Assembly: GCA_023381535.1 (NCBI GenBank)
Contig: JAMCSN010000264.1
Coordinates: forward strand, 1-64,000
Length of the DNA: 64,000 bases
DNA from: Bacteroidota bacterium
GTDB taxonomy: Bacteria > Bacteroidota > Ignavibacteria > Ignavibacteriales > Melioribacteraceae
Direction: 5' to 3'
In this document: one piece after another, positions 17,113-27,130 of the stretch
Layout: every line of letters starts with the position of its first letter
How positions within the stretch are numbered: position 1 is the first letter of the stretch
Made by a program: the position numbers and the translations under genes
Notes under the pieces: generated by a model
What the model saw: only the letters and a program-made list of their open reading frames with translations
Database searches by the model: none
Told to the model about the DNA's origin: nothing

Positions 17113-18954
17113 TCACTCAAGTATTTTAAAAATCTCCGCGCCCATGCCGGCAACTTCCAACCGCATTGTTGAATCCAAATTAGTTGTCGAGCCCGTTTTT
17201 ACATTCACCAGTTTTGAATTTCCGGAAATTAAATCCTTTGCGACGGAAAGATCGGCAAAGCTTGCTTTCTTGTCGTCGTTGATGACAACGAGCATTTTTT
17301 CTTTGCCAAGAATTCTGAAATAGAAATAAAGATTCTTGCTTGGTGGAAAATGAACAAGTCTTCCTTGGGATAGAGCCGGAAATTTTTCCCGCAGATGAAG
17401 CAGTTCCTTCAAGAAATTGAAAAGATTATTCTCTTCGGGTGTTCTACCTTCTTTGATAAAAGCATTTCTGGTGTTATGAGGAAAACCTCCGGGGAACGGA
17501 ACCCGAAGCGTTCCATCATCGGTAGTTCCAACTATTCCGATTTCGGAACCGTAAAAAATTTCCGGGATACCGCGCGTTGTTAGCAAAATTGTATAAACGA
17601 TTTTCGCTTTATCAAAATTGCCTTTGGCAAAATACATCACGCGGGGCAGATCGTGATTATCGGCAAACGTAACCAGGTTGTTCGGATTCTTATACAAATA
17701 ATCTTGTGCAAGCAATTCAAAAACGTCAAACAAATTATTTTCACCGGATAAATATTTTACAAACACATCGCGCAAACCGAAGTCCGTTAACGCGGGAAGA
17801 TTTGTGTTGAAATGTCTCGGCAGAAAGGTGTCTTTCTGATATCCCGCCAGGAATGCCGGTTCGCCCGACCAGACCTCGCCTACAATGTTAAATGTCGGAT
17901 ATTCGTTCAAAATAGTTTTTGCCCAGCGCGCCATAAATTTTTGGTTGTTGTACGGATAAGTGTCTTCGCGGATTCCATCAATGCCGGCATACTCAACCCA
18001 CCAAATTGTATTTTCGATTATGTAATTGGCAACGAAAGGATTCGCTCCGTTTAAGTCCGGCATAGAATTAACAAACCAGCCTTGCTCAATGTGTTTGATT
18101 GTCGAACTGTCCGCATACGGATCGGTAAATTCCATCTTGTTATGATCTGCGTTGAGATGGTTTTCAACTGTTCCGTTCAGCCAATCCGGAGTTGGTAAAT
18201 TTTTGATCCACGGATGGTCGTCGCTGCAATGATTTGAAACATGATCGAGAATAACTTTTAGCCCTTTCTTATGTGCGTCTTCAACAAAAGTTTTATAAAG
18301 TTCGTTCGAGCCCAAACGCGGATCGACTTTATAAAAATTTGTTGCCGCGTAACCATGATATGAACGGAAAGTATTGTTCTCCGTTACCGGCGTTGACCAA
18401 ATAGTTGTGAATCCCAAATCCTTGATGTAGTCGAGCCGGTCAATCATTCCTTGAATGTCGCCTCCGGCACGTGTTTGTCCGGGAATCTTGTTCATGTAAT
18501 CGGAGTATCCCGGTATCGAATCATTCGAAACGTCACCGTCATCAAAACGGTCCGGCATGATAAGGTATATCACATCTTTATCAGAAAAACCTTGAAAGCG
18601 TTTTTTGTCGTTCTCTCTTTTTAAAATTGGAAACTTGACGGATGTCTTTACATTTCCCTTGGTCAGAATCAATTCATAATTGTCCGGCGTAATGTTATTG
18701 CTAATCGCGATATCGATGAATGCATAAGTCGGATTGGCAATTTTATGAACCTTCTCAACTTTTATGTTTGTTGTGTTGAATTTTGCGGAGATGCCGCTAA
18801 GATTTTCGCCGTAAACCATCAACTGGATTTTGTTCAGCTTCATTCCAGCCCACCAATTCCCGGGTTCAATTTTATTTACAACTATGGTTTGAGCCGAAAG
18901 AAAAACCGGTACAGCGAGTAAGCAAAAAAGAAAATTTATTTTTTTCATTTTCAT
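17113..18954 (-). CDS. Secreted neopullulanase/cyclomaltodextrinase (GH13)
   Basis: Hydrolyses alpha-glucans such as pullulan or cyclodextrins, SusA-like. Signal peptide about 1-21; a Cyc-maltodext_N domain about 25-112 (VNKIEPGNWWAGMK); then the GH13 barrel. All catalytic parts are present: region I DHVSNH (237-242), region II GIDGIREDT with the nucleophile D331, region III FNIVGEVW with the acid E360, region IV FADNHD (N433-D435). A beta domain closes the C-terminus. It lies 9 bases after the DUF5686-type gene, so both form one transcript, and it ends 5 bases from the convergent kinase gene. Periplasmic or surface location is inferred from the signal peptide. Confidence 0.9.
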   Translation of the reverse strand: MKMKKINFLFCLLAVPVFLSAQTIVVNKIEPGNWWAGMKLNKIQLMVYGENLSGISAKFNTTNIKVEKVHKIANPTYAFIDIAISNNITPDNYELILTKGNVKTSVKFPILKRENDKKRFQGFSDKDVIYLIMPDRFDDGDVSNDSIPGYSDYMNKIPGQTRAGGDIQGMIDRLDYIKDLGFTTIWSTPVTENNTFRSYHGYAATNFYKVDPRLGSNELYKTFVEDAHKKGLKVILDHVSNHCSDDHPWIKNLPTPDWLNGTVENHLNADHNKMEFTDPYADSSTIKHIEQGWFVNSMPDLNGANPFVANYIIENTIWWVEYAGIDGIREDTYPYNNQKFMARWAKTILNEYPTFNIVGEVWSGEPAFLAGYQKDTFLPRHFNTNLPALTDFGLRDVFVKYLSGENNLFDVFELLAQDYLYKNPNNLVTFADNHDLPRVMYFAKGNFDKAKIVYTILLTTRGIPEIFYGSEIGIVGTTDDGTLRVPFPGGFPHNTRNAFIKEGRTPEENNLFNFLKELLHLREKFPALSQGRLVHFPPSKNLYFYFRILGKEKMLVVINDDKKASFADLSVAKDLISGNSKLVNVKTGSTTNLDSTMRLEVAGMGAEIFKILE

Positions 18955-18963
18955 CCCTTATTC

Positions 18964-21411
18964 TTAAAGCATTGGTGTATTTATGCCGATGACGAAATTA
19001 TTACCATTAAGATGATTCAGCTTCCAAGTGAATTCAAGTTTGAACGGAAACAAAGGGTGCCCGATTCCGAAACCAATTTCGTAAAACGGTTTCAAAAATT
19101 CCTCTGGTGGGGAAGACAAATTCAATTTGCCGGGCAAAATGCTTTTACTCTTGGGTGAGATTTCAAGAAGTGCAGCATTGAAATGTGCGCTAATGTTCAG
19201 TTGCATATTAACCAGAAAGCCCAATCCTAACAACCTGAAAAGTTCATCGTTGAAATTGTGTTCTATAAAAAGTGTAAGCGCACGGTCGCCGAATATTTGT
19301 GCCGCTCCGAGCGTTCTAAAAGTATGCGACTGGCTTGCACTCTCAATGTTTCCCGGGAGCGAATACATCATCTGAAACGGAACGGGTCCATCGGAGTAAA
19401 TGCCGGTCAAAATGTAATTTAGCCCCGCAGATTTGAAAGTAGTAAAGCGACCATTTAGAGTGAGTTTGTAAGTTGTGAAATCAAGATTGCTTTTCAGAAA
19501 GCCGGTGTTGCTGTAAATTATGTCACCGGATAGGATCGGGTAAGAAACTCCTATGGAAATTTTTCTTCGGAAGTAGCCGTCCTCAAAATATTTTCTGAAG
19601 TCGAGACGAAAGCCCGCTGTGAGCGCACTGACTCTGGTATCATAGATAGAAGTATTCACGTTATACGATTTACTCTTGTTCAGTATCGAAAAATCCGAAT
19701 TGTTAACTGCACTGTTATCGGTTCTGTTCATATAGCCGACTCCCAATCGCAGCACCGGAAAAACATCGCCCCAAATATTTAACGACAAACCTTTTGTATA
19801 GTAGTAATCACGAAAATCGTATTTGCCCAGAAGACTGGTAAGTGTTGAGGTTAATTTGTTATACTGAATCGATTCGGAAAACAGATCGGTGACTTTATTG
19901 AAGGCTCTAATTGAAACGGAAGTTGTTCTGTAATCACCGAGATAATAGGTAGCGTAAAAATCCGTCGTGAATTTTTTATCGGAAAAGCCATAAGCAAAAT
20001 CAAGCCCCGTGTTCAATCTTTTGTCGTCAAGTTGATAAATGTCGGCACCGAAATTCAGAGTGTGTCCTTGAACTCGGTTGAAGGAATATAGCGCCAACGG
20101 TCCGGTGATGGAAAGATTATCGTTCAACCTTATCGTTGTCGAAAGAAGCGAAAACCTATCCGAAAAAGTTTTTGGTATCGCTTCGAGACTATCAATTCGT
20201 TTGTACGCTTCAAGCTCTTCGTTAGTGTTTGCAATGGTTTGTGTCGATTTCCAGAAAGTAGAATCTTTCTTATCAGCGTCTGGCATCACTTTTATAATTA
20301 CCATATTGAAAACATTATCGTTAATGGGAGTGTTGATTTTGTAATCGTAAAAAATCGAGTTGAGCTCAAATCCAAACTTCACCATTCCGAGAAAATTTCC
20401 GTCTGCAAATATCCGGTAATCTATCGGCATGTAAATGTTATTTGCGAACGGTGTGTACTGCTGGAAAATTTTCACTTCGTCAAAAAGTTTGCCCGGATTA
20501 GCAGCGTCGTTAAGATGAACATCAATTTTTATGAGTGCGAACGTACCGTCCGTTATGAAAACGCTGCCGACAAAACCCGGATCGATTTTCTTGAGCGGTT
20601 CGAAATGGATTTTAAATACCGTTTGTTTGTCTAGCGCAAGTGTATCTTCGATTAGATAATCGTAATATTCAAGAGCGTCGTCGGAGATGGGACTTGGCAG
20701 CGACCGGTTGAAAAATTTAATATCGTCGGTGTAAAAATTTTGCAGCAATCTGCCGCCGGTAAGAATATTTACCGATGCCGGCGTATTTGCGCTTTGCTTG
20801 CGCGCAACAATTTCATCTTTGTATTCATTCGGTTTTCTAAAATAGCCGAGACTTTCATTTTCGATTATGCCGGTTATCTTAAGCTTGCCGGTATCCTTCA
20901 CACCGATTGATAGAGACGCTCCGGAGGAAGGCGAAAAGTCCTTCGTCGTTTTCACAATTCCCTTTGTGTACGCGTGAAATATATACGAATCCAGTTTCTC
21001 GTTTCTTTTATGTTTTGCTTCGATTGCCCTTCTAATAATTTCAAGCGCGGGATTTTCGCCGGGCAGAACAGTGATTTCCGAAAGGTGAACAGAAACTTGC
21101 TGGAGTTCGAAGTTAACAGACGTGTTCGACTTTAGCGAAACAGCAATAGTGTCGGACTTATACCCAATGTATGAAGCAATTAATCTGTAACTGCCTGGTT
21201 TTAACCGAAACTGGTATGTTCCTTCATAATTTGTTGAGGTGCCGGATGAGGTGCCTTCGATCCGTATGTTTGCGTAACTGAGCGCCGAATGCGTTGTCTT
21301 ATCAAGAACCTTTCCGCTTAAAAGAAATTGCTGTGAAAAAACGGAAGATGTGATTGAACAAAAAACTATAAAAAGAACAATGATGTGTAATCGTGCAAAG
21401 CTGGTTTTCAT
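18964..21411 (-). CDS. DUF5686-family outer-membrane protein with CarboxypepD_reg-like domain
   Basis: 815 residues. Signal peptide about 1-27, then a carboxypeptidase-regulatory-like beta sandwich (about 28-115; GKVLDKTTHSALSYANIRIE, YIGYKSDTI), then a DUF5686 region (about 130-420) with NPALEIIRRAIEAKHKR, and a C-terminal barrel of aromatic strands ending GIGHPLFPFKLEFTWKLNHL. These proteins are surface components of Bacteroidota-type cells. It is transcribed together with the neopullulanase, which suggests a part in glycan handling at the cell surface, but no SusC/SusD pair is present here. Confidence 0.8.
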   Translation of the reverse strand: MKTSFARLHIIVLFIVFCSITSSVFSQQFLLSGKVLDKTTHSALSYANIRIEGTSSGTSTNYEGTYQFRLKPGSYRLIASYIGYKSDTIAVSLKSNTSVNFELQQVSVHLSEITVLPGENPALEIIRRAIEAKHKRNEKLDSYIFHAYTKGIVKTTKDFSPSSGASLSIGVKDTGKLKITGIIENESLGYFRKPNEYKDEIVARKQSANTPASVNILTGGRLLQNFYTDDIKFFNRSLPSPISDDALEYYDYLIEDTLALDKQTVFKIHFEPLKKIDPGFVGSVFITDGTFALIKIDVHLNDAANPGKLFDEVKIFQQYTPFANNIYMPIDYRIFADGNFLGMVKFGFELNSIFYDYKINTPINDNVFNMVIIKVMPDADKKDSTFWKSTQTIANTNEELEAYKRIDSLEAIPKTFSDRFSLLSTTIRLNDNLSITGPLALYSFNRVQGHTLNFGADIYQLDDKRLNTGLDFAYGFSDKKFTTDFYATYYLGDYRTTSVSIRAFNKVTDLFSESIQYNKLTSTLTSLLGKYDFRDYYYTKGLSLNIWGDVFPVLRLGVGYMNRTDNSAVNNSDFSILNKSKSYNVNTSIYDTRVSALTAGFRLDFRKYFEDGYFRRKISIGVSYPILSGDIIYSNTGFLKSNLDFTTYKLTLNGRFTTFKSAGLNYILTGIYSDGPVPFQMMYSLPGNIESASQSHTFRTLGAAQIFGDRALTLFIEHNFNDELFRLLGLGFLVNMQLNISAHFNAALLEISPKSKSILPGKLNLSSPPEEFLKPFYEIGFGIGHPLFPFKLEFTWKLNHLNGNNFVIGINTPML

Positions 21412-21550
21412 TAACCTTTCTCGATTTTGAATGTTGATTTAGCGAAATTGTTTTGTAAAATATAATATAAACGCTACTTAAAAAAGATATAAAAGCATAA
21501 CACCTTGTGTTAGTTTTACCGCAGGCAATAATTCTTGGTTGGAGATAATT

Positions 21551-22471
21551 TTGAAAAAAATTGTTTTAACAGGTGCTACAGGATCCTTAGGGAAGAAGAT
21601 CGTCCGGAAATTAATTGAGCTGGGAGACGAGGTTTGCATATTAACCCGCTCTGCAAAAAATGCAAAGAAAATATTTCCGACGGTTAATAACATCATTGAA
21701 TGGAGCCCCGGTTCCAACGCTTGGTATTCATCGCTTGAAGGAGCAGACGCCGTGATAAATCTTGCCGGCGAAAACATTATGGCTCGACGCTGGAACGAAG
21801 AACACAAGCGCAAAATTTTATTAAGTCGTGTTAACTCGGTTCAATCATTGATTTCTGCAATCGAACATGTGAAAAACAAACCGAAAGTTTTTATCTCTGC
21901 CTCGGCGGTTGGTTATTACGGAAATCGAGAAGAAGAAGTCGATGAAAACTCCAAACCGGAAAAAGATTTTATGGCTGATGTAACAACAAGATGGGAAAAT
22001 GAAACTAAGAAAATAGATCGGCTTGCTGTTCGCCGAGTTAATATTAGAATCGGAATTGTCTTGGATAAAGAGAACGGAGCGCTTGCAAGAATGATACTTC
22101 CGTTTAAGTTTTTTGTTGGTGGTCCGTTAGGCTCCGGTGCGCAATGGTTCCCGTGGGTTCATGTAGATGATGTCGTCGGTATTTTTTTGTTTGCGCTGGA
22201 TAATGAAAACGTTGATGGAATTCTGAATGCCGTTTCTCCTAATCCGGCGAGAATGAATGAATTCTGCAAAACGCTTGGCATGGTAATGAAACGACCTTCA
22301 ATGTTTAGAGTTCCGGAATTCGTTTTGAAAATTATTTTGGGTGAAGCGGCACAAGTTATTTTAGGTGGCGCGAAAGTTATTCCGAAAAGAACGGAAGGGT
22401 TCGGATATAAATTTGAATATTCTGAGTTAACTGAAGCGTTAAAGAATTTGCTGCATGATAATCAAAAATAA
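21551..22471 (+). CDS. TIGR01777-family NAD(P)-dependent epimerase (YfcH/SDR39U1-like)
   Basis: Extended short-chain dehydrogenase with a Rossmann nucleotide site GATGSLG near the start, the family block INLAGENIMARRWNEEHK, the SASAVGYYG segment carrying the catalytic Y, and HVDDVVGIFLFAL. A TTG at 21551 is taken as start because GGAGA lies 6 bases before it; the frame is also open from a TTG at 21539 but that one has no ribosome site. Members of the family are widespread and of unknown substrate. It ends one base from the convergent pilin-like operon. Confidence 0.85.
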   Translation: MKKIVLTGATGSLGKKIVRKLIELGDEVCILTRSAKNAKKIFPTVNNIIEWSPGSNAWYSSLEGADAVINLAGENIMARRWNEEHKRKILLSRVNSVQSLISAIEHVKNKPKVFISASAVGYYGNREEEVDENSKPEKDFMADVTTRWENETKKIDRLAVRRVNIRIGIVLDKENGALARMILPFKFFVGGPLGSGAQWFPWVHVDDVVGIFLFALDNENVDGILNAVSPNPARMNEFCKTLGMVMKRPSMFRVPEFVLKIILGEAAQVILGGAKVIPKRTEGFGYKFEYSELTEALKNLLHDNQK

Positions 22472-22472
22472 A

Positions 22473-23579
22473 TTACTCGTACCACTTGATGACACTCATC
22501 CTGTGTTTAGCATAACCATAATTACTTTGATCGATAGCGCTATTCATGGCATTCATTACGGCTTGACGCGAATAAAGAACGTTCCCGCTTCCGTTGCCGA
22601 TCGAGTTTCCTTCGGATGGATGCGTAGTTAAACCGATGATGGCACCAATTATTGTAGTGTGGATGTGAATAATATCATCGGCAATAATGATTCCTTTGAA
22701 CTGTCCTATGTTTTCATTTTTAATAATTGCATTACTCGCCGAGTTGTGAATAACCAGAATACCTGTTCCATCAATGTTTGACGAAATCCAAGATGTACCC
22801 GATGGTATTTCAACATAAGTAACGCCACTCAATGGATAGGTCAAGTAGTTCGGATTTGTAACATATTGACTTCCATTATATCCGCTTTGCGCAATGCTCT
22901 TTAAAGTTCCAGACGGAAATCCGTTGGGTGTTCCTCCCAAAACACTATCCGGTGTGGCAGGATAACCCCCGAGCTGTTCTTCGGCATATGAATTCACATT
23001 TGGCGTGGTGGAAGGAGCGTAATTTGTCCCGCTGTTGTAACCTCCTATTGCAGAACTTCCCTGTCTTGTCACATCCTCCGTTGACCATATTCCGTATGTT
23101 CCCGGATTACCGGTTAGGTTTCCATTTAGATCGTGATCTCTTCCATCCACAGTAAGCGTTCCGCTTGTTAGAACCTCATTGTTTGTAGAAACAGCACCTT
23201 TTACTCCAGGTGGAAAATTTTCATTTTGCGGGATTTGAATTATTACCGTTACTGATTTTGCAATCCCATCATAAAGAGAATTTGATCTCACCTTTATCAT
23301 GCCCTGCCCGCCGATTATTGTATCGGTTACAGTATAAGAACCCGTTCCTCCAAATACGTTTGTGAAATTTACCGGTGAAGTAGTGCGGTAGGCATTTGAA
23401 TCGCCAACCTCGGCAATAGCCATTTCAGCAACGCTGTTTGCAACGTTTCTTGCTTCGGTCTCATTGTATCTATCGAATGATGATTGTGATGCAGAGGTCA
23501 TGTTGTTATTAATATTCATGTTAATCATTCCGAATAACAACATACTCCCAAGAACCATTATTAAAATAGCTTTGCCCAT
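22473..23579 (-). CDS. PilX-like minor pilin / pilus assembly protein
   Basis: 368 residues: an N-terminal membrane helix (AILIMVLGSMLLFGMINM) without a type III signal peptidase site, then RNVANSVAEMAIAEVGDSNAY, the Ala-rich helix pattern seen at the start of PilX/GspK-type proteins, and a long glycine/serine/asparagine-rich beta region (about 110-340). Third and last gene of a minus-strand operon with two other membrane-anchored pilin-like proteins, 7 bases after the second. The order PilV-like, PilW-like, PilX-like mirrors minor-pilin operons, but sequence support is only at the level of architecture. Confidence 0.5.
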   Translation of the reverse strand: MGKAILIMVLGSMLLFGMINMNINNNMTSASQSSFDRYNETEARNVANSVAEMAIAEVGDSNAYRTTSPVNFTNVFGGTGSYTVTDTIIGGQGMIKVRSNSLYDGIAKSVTVIIQIPQNENFPPGVKGAVSTNNEVLTSGTLTVDGRDHDLNGNLTGNPGTYGIWSTEDVTRQGSSAIGGYNSGTNYAPSTTPNVNSYAEEQLGGYPATPDSVLGGTPNGFPSGTLKSIAQSGYNGSQYVTNPNYLTYPLSGVTYVEIPSGTSWISSNIDGTGILVIHNSASNAIIKNENIGQFKGIIIADDIIHIHTTIIGAIIGLTTHPSEGNSIGNGSGNVLYSRQAVMNAMNSAIDQSNYGYAKHRMSVIKWYE

Positions 23580-23586
23580 AAATCAC

Positions 23587-24156
23587 CTAAAATAAATTCT
23601 TTGGTCTAATCCTTTTTCTCCAATCAACAGGGCTGTATAAATTTCCAGTTGAATCCGGCAGTTCGCTTTTAACAAGTACCTGAATAGTTCTGATCTTGTC
23701 GCGGCTTGATTGATTCGTTAGTGTTGTATACGGTAAATTAGTGTTAGCGGAATCGAAGTAGGAAAGATTGAATCTTGTAACGATTGAAATGCTGCTGATC
23801 GTTTGATTCAGTTTTCGGAATAACTCCATGTCGTTCGGATTGGCAGTACTAGTTAATGCTGTTTTGCTGCCGGTGTAGTAGGTTACGGTGTCAATGGTTC
23901 CATTGTCATCTACATCGGATAAATATTTTATTATACTGGAATCTGCCTGAAGGATTTTATTACTCGTAACGTCGTAACCGATCTTGTAAAAATCATATTC
24001 AAGAATTTGTGCCGAAGTAATTGCGTTTCTCTGATTAAACGTGTCCTGATATAATTGATTAGCGGAATCACTCATCCTCATGTTCAGAGAAAGAATAATC
24101 AAGATTACGAATCCCGCTATAACGTTTGCCCCAATCAGTTTAATTATTTCAGACAT
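23587..24156 (-). CDS. PilW-like membrane-anchored protein
   Basis: 189 residues: N-terminal helix IIKLIGANVIAGFVILIILS, then QRNAITSAQILEYDFYKIGYD, the position and pattern (AQxLExDFxxIGY) typical of PilW/PulJ-type minor pilins, and a beta-rich tail with TIDTVTYYTGS. Middle gene of the pilin-like operon, 5 bases after the first gene. The classical prepilin glycine-phenylalanine-x-x-x-E site is not visible. Confidence 0.5.
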   Translation of the reverse strand: MSEIIKLIGANVIAGFVILIILSLNMRMSDSANQLYQDTFNQRNAITSAQILEYDFYKIGYDVTSNKILQADSSIIKYLSDVDDNGTIDTVTYYTGSKTALTSTANPNDMELFRKLNQTISSISIVTRFNLSYFDSANTNLPYTTLTNQSSRDKIRTIQVLVKSELPDSTGNLYSPVDWRKRIRPKNLF

Positions 24157-24161
24157 AATGC

Positions 24162-24647
24162 TTAATAAGTTGAAATTGCGTTGAGTTTCAGAGTATCCTT
24201 CAAATAAGTATTGGTAACAAAAACGTCGATTCGTTTAGCGAATGTTTGTGAAGAACTAGTCTGGTTCGGATTTAATTTCACAGCGTAATTCACGTCCGCT
24301 CTTGTTGTAAAAACTCCCAGTGTATTCAGTGTATCCAACCGCACGTAATTTTTGTAATCGTCAATGTCATCATAATTTGCCGGGGAAGTTTCACTGGAAT
24401 CAGGCCCAAGAGCACCGACGGCAGTAAGTTGAGAAACATTATTCACCCTTTTTGAAACCGTCTTCTCGTCAAATGCTTTTGCCTGTATTTCATCAATCAT
24501 CGATTGCCCGATACCAGACGCGGTAATAATAGCTTGGTTATAAATGTCGAGATCAGTCTTTGTATTGTAGGAGTTGTAGAATGTTAACGCGAGAAGACCC
24601 AGTAGAACCATTCCGCCAATGACCAATATGATTTGTTGAGTGCCCAT
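24162..24647 (-). CDS. PilV-like membrane-anchored protein
   Basis: 161 residues: N-terminal helix IILVIGGMVLLGLLALTFYN, then a segment IGQSMIDEIQAKAFDEKTVS and a beta-rich tail with AVKLNPNQ and KRIDVFVTN. First gene of the three-gene operon. Its shape fits PilV/GspI-type minor pilins. The three proteins share the design of one N-terminal helix plus soluble domain, so they probably act together in a pilus or pseudopilus. Which main pilus genes they serve cannot be told from this window. Confidence 0.45.
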   Translation of the reverse strand: MGTQQIILVIGGMVLLGLLALTFYNSYNTKTDLDIYNQAIITASGIGQSMIDEIQAKAFDEKTVSKRVNNVSQLTAVGALGPDSSETSPANYDDIDDYKNYVRLDTLNTLGVFTTRADVNYAVKLNPNQTSSSQTFAKRIDVFVTNTYLKDTLKLNAISTY

Positions 24648-24925
24648 ATCTTACGGTGAAATTTACCTTAATTGTGATTCGAAATTTGTGCTTTGAAACA
24701 ACAGCAACCGTAAATTGTAGAAAGAGCAATCATTCAAAGAATCAATTATTGTGCAAATCAAAATGTTGAAAAACGCCGACAAAAACAACATTCGGCTTCG
24801 TCGATCAGTTCGGTCAATAGTAAATCAGTAGAAACTACACGTAACCAGATAGAATTTGAGTGAAATCCATATTTAGAGCAAAGTTGTTATATTGAGCCCG
24901 TCGATTTCAACAAGAAATATTGAAT

Positions 24926-25513
24926 ATGGATCCGATTAATCTGCTGTTAGCGATAAATCTATTTGTTTCGATGAGCGCCAACTATTCCGGCGCAAAGAAG
25001 GGTCTTAAAACTTCTGTCACGAAAGTCATTGACAGACCGGTATCCTACCTTCAAAAGGTTCCGCCCAATATTGCCGCCGTGGTTTTAATTCTTACGATTG
25101 TCGGCATTGTTAAGGTTGGTACTCTACCAGCAAGCTACGAAGCTCAGTATTCTACTTTACGAATTATTGGATTAATCGCTTTTGTTTTTTTCTCGTGGGT
25201 TCAGGTGCTCTCATATAAATCTCTTGGAAAGTTTTACGCACAAGATGTTGTTGTTATGAAGGAACATGAGTTGGTTGAAAAAGGTCTGTACCGGTTCATA
25301 CGTCACCCGCAGTACATAAGTCAGCTGCTAAGTGATTTGGGTGCGGGTGTTGCACTGTTAAGTTATATTGTAACACCGGTCGTAATTTTTATCGAGATTC
25401 CGCTTTTTGTGCTTAGAGCCCGGCTTGAAGAAAAAATTTTGCTGAAACATTTTAGCGATCGGTTTGTTAGTTATAAAAAAAGAAGCGGCTTCATGCTTCC
25501 GTTTATTGGTTAG
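24926..25513 (+). CDS. Isoprenylcysteine carboxyl methyltransferase-like membrane methyltransferase
   Basis: Integral membrane protein with about five helices. The C-terminal half carries GLYRFIRHPQYISQLL and EIPLFVLRARLEEKILL, the RHPxY and RxxxEE motifs that bind S-adenosylmethionine and substrate in the ICMT/phospholipid methyltransferase family. The ATG at 24926 is taken instead of the TTG two codons earlier. Bacterial members act on lipids or small amphiphiles; the substrate here is unknown. It lies 3 bases before the amidase gene and is probably co-transcribed with it. Confidence 0.75.
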   Translation: MDPINLLLAINLFVSMSANYSGAKKGLKTSVTKVIDRPVSYLQKVPPNIAAVVLILTIVGIVKVGTLPASYEAQYSTLRIIGLIAFVFFSWVQVLSYKSLGKFYAQDVVVMKEHELVEKGLYRFIRHPQYISQLLSDLGAGVALLSYIVTPVVIFIEIPLFVLRARLEEKILLKHFSDRFVSYKKRSGFMLPFIG

Positions 25514-25516
25514 TGA

Positions 25517-27121
25517 ATGATGAAGGCATATAAATTTTTTGTGCTCCTATTTTTTCTTTCCGGAGTTGCTTTTCCGCAAAGGCTGTACAAGATTACCGTG
25601 TCCACACCCGGCGGTCAAGCTAATCTGTCATACATAGTACGCAACGGGATAGATTTCGTCTCATCGAAGGAATTGGCGCAACTACTTTCTGCAAATCAAT
25701 TTTACAATCCGGAAACGAACAAGATCGAAATTAAGTTTAAAGACTATTCGCTTAAATTCACTGCGAAAAATCAATTCATTGTTGTTCAAAGAAAATCCGA
25801 CAACACTCAAACAAGTTTTCAAATTCCTATCTCTACGCTCTTAATAAACGATGACGTTTTTATTCCGCTGGTTTATTGTCTTGAATATCTAAACTTGGGT
25901 TACGGGCAAAAACTGGAGTACGATGGCTCCACAAAAAATTTGACGATCACAAAGAAGCCGTTTAGTCCGGCGACTATCCCTGTTGAACCGAAACCAGCTG
26001 CAGCGGAAAAACAACCGCAAGCAGTTGAACCAGCTCCATCTACGCCGGTAAGTTCGTATGATATTTACGGCGTAACGGTTGAAGATAAATCGAACGGTAC
26101 TTTGATAAGATTGAAAGCAAGCAAAAAACTTCCGATGATTCCGAGACAATCCATTACAGACGGCACATTGAATGTTTTCTTGAATGGAATTACGGTTCAG
26201 CCTGGAATAGAAAGTTCCGTCAGCGCTGCGGGTCTGGTAAAGTCGTTTAAGAAAATTGTTGTCGGCAAAAAAAATATTCAGTTGGAGTTTGACCTTGCCG
26301 ACGGTTATTCGTCATCGGAAGCGTTTCAGGATGTTGAGAGCAATGATATACTCATAACAATTCACAACAAACTTTTTGCGGCGTCGCCGGAGATTGGGAA
26401 CGCAAAATCGAAATGGATTTTTGATGCAGTAGTTATTGATGCGGGACACGGCGGCAAAGATCCCGGTGCAATAGGCGTTACCGGCGTGAAAGAAAAAAAT
26501 GTAAATCTTGGCGTCGCACTTAAACTTGGTAACCTAATAGAAAAAAATCTTCCGGATGTAAAAGTAATCTATACAAGAAAAACAGACGAATTTATTGAAT
26601 TGTATAAACGCGGCAAAATCGCAAATGAAAACGGCGGCAAGTTGTTTATCTCTATTCACTGTAATTCAACTGAGGCAAAAAATATTCCTACCGGCGGTTT
26701 TGAAGTTTACCTTTTACGTCCGGGCAGAACCAAACAGGCAATTCAAATTGCGGAATTTGAAAACAGCGTTATAAAGTACGAAGACAATCCAAAACGTTAT
26801 CAAAAGTTAACCGATGAAAATTTTATTCTTGTCAGCATGGCGCACTCGCAGTACATGCGCTACTCAGAAAGATTCTCCGATTTCTTGAATCAAGATTGGA
26901 AACGATTGGTAGAAATCCCTTCTCTTGGCGTTAAGCAGGCAGGCTTTTATGTGCTTGTCGGCGCTTCTATGCCGGGTGTTCTAATCGAAACGGGATTCCT
27001 TTCGAACCGAAAAGATGAAGCTTACCTCGCAAGTTCATCAGGACAAAAAGAAATTGCTCAAGCTATTTTTTCCGCTGTGAAGCAGTACAAAACTTACTAT
27101 GACAAGGAAATCAACAACTAG
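25517..27121 (+). CDS. N-acetylmuramoyl-L-alanine amidase (Amidase_3) with N-terminal beta domains
   Basis: Periplasmic peptidoglycan hydrolase that cuts the bond between muramic acid and the stem peptide. Signal peptide about 1-20; a stalk-like beta domain about 25-150; a proline/alanine linker; an AMIN-like beta domain about 180-285; the zinc amidase domain about 305-530. Zinc ligands are visible in VVIDAGHGGKDPG (H), the E of VKEKNV, and FISIHCN (H); the catalytic E is in VLIETGFLSN. Expected to act at cell division or separation, the AMIN-like part providing targeting. Confidence 0.88.
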   Translation: MMKAYKFFVLLFFLSGVAFPQRLYKITVSTPGGQANLSYIVRNGIDFVSSKELAQLLSANQFYNPETNKIEIKFKDYSLKFTAKNQFIVVQRKSDNTQTSFQIPISTLLINDDVFIPLVYCLEYLNLGYGQKLEYDGSTKNLTITKKPFSPATIPVEPKPAAAEKQPQAVEPAPSTPVSSYDIYGVTVEDKSNGTLIRLKASKKLPMIPRQSITDGTLNVFLNGITVQPGIESSVSAAGLVKSFKKIVVGKKNIQLEFDLADGYSSSEAFQDVESNDILITIHNKLFAASPEIGNAKSKWIFDAVVIDAGHGGKDPGAIGVTGVKEKNVNLGVALKLGNLIEKNLPDVKVIYTRKTDEFIELYKRGKIANENGGKLFISIHCNSTEAKNIPTGGFEVYLLRPGRTKQAIQIAEFENSVIKYEDNPKRYQKLTDENFILVSMAHSQYMRYSERFSDFLNQDWKRLVEIPSLGVKQAGFYVLVGASMPGVLIETGFLSNRKDEAYLASSSGQKEIAQAIFSAVKQYKTYYDKEINN

Positions 27122-27130
27122 AGTTGGCAT

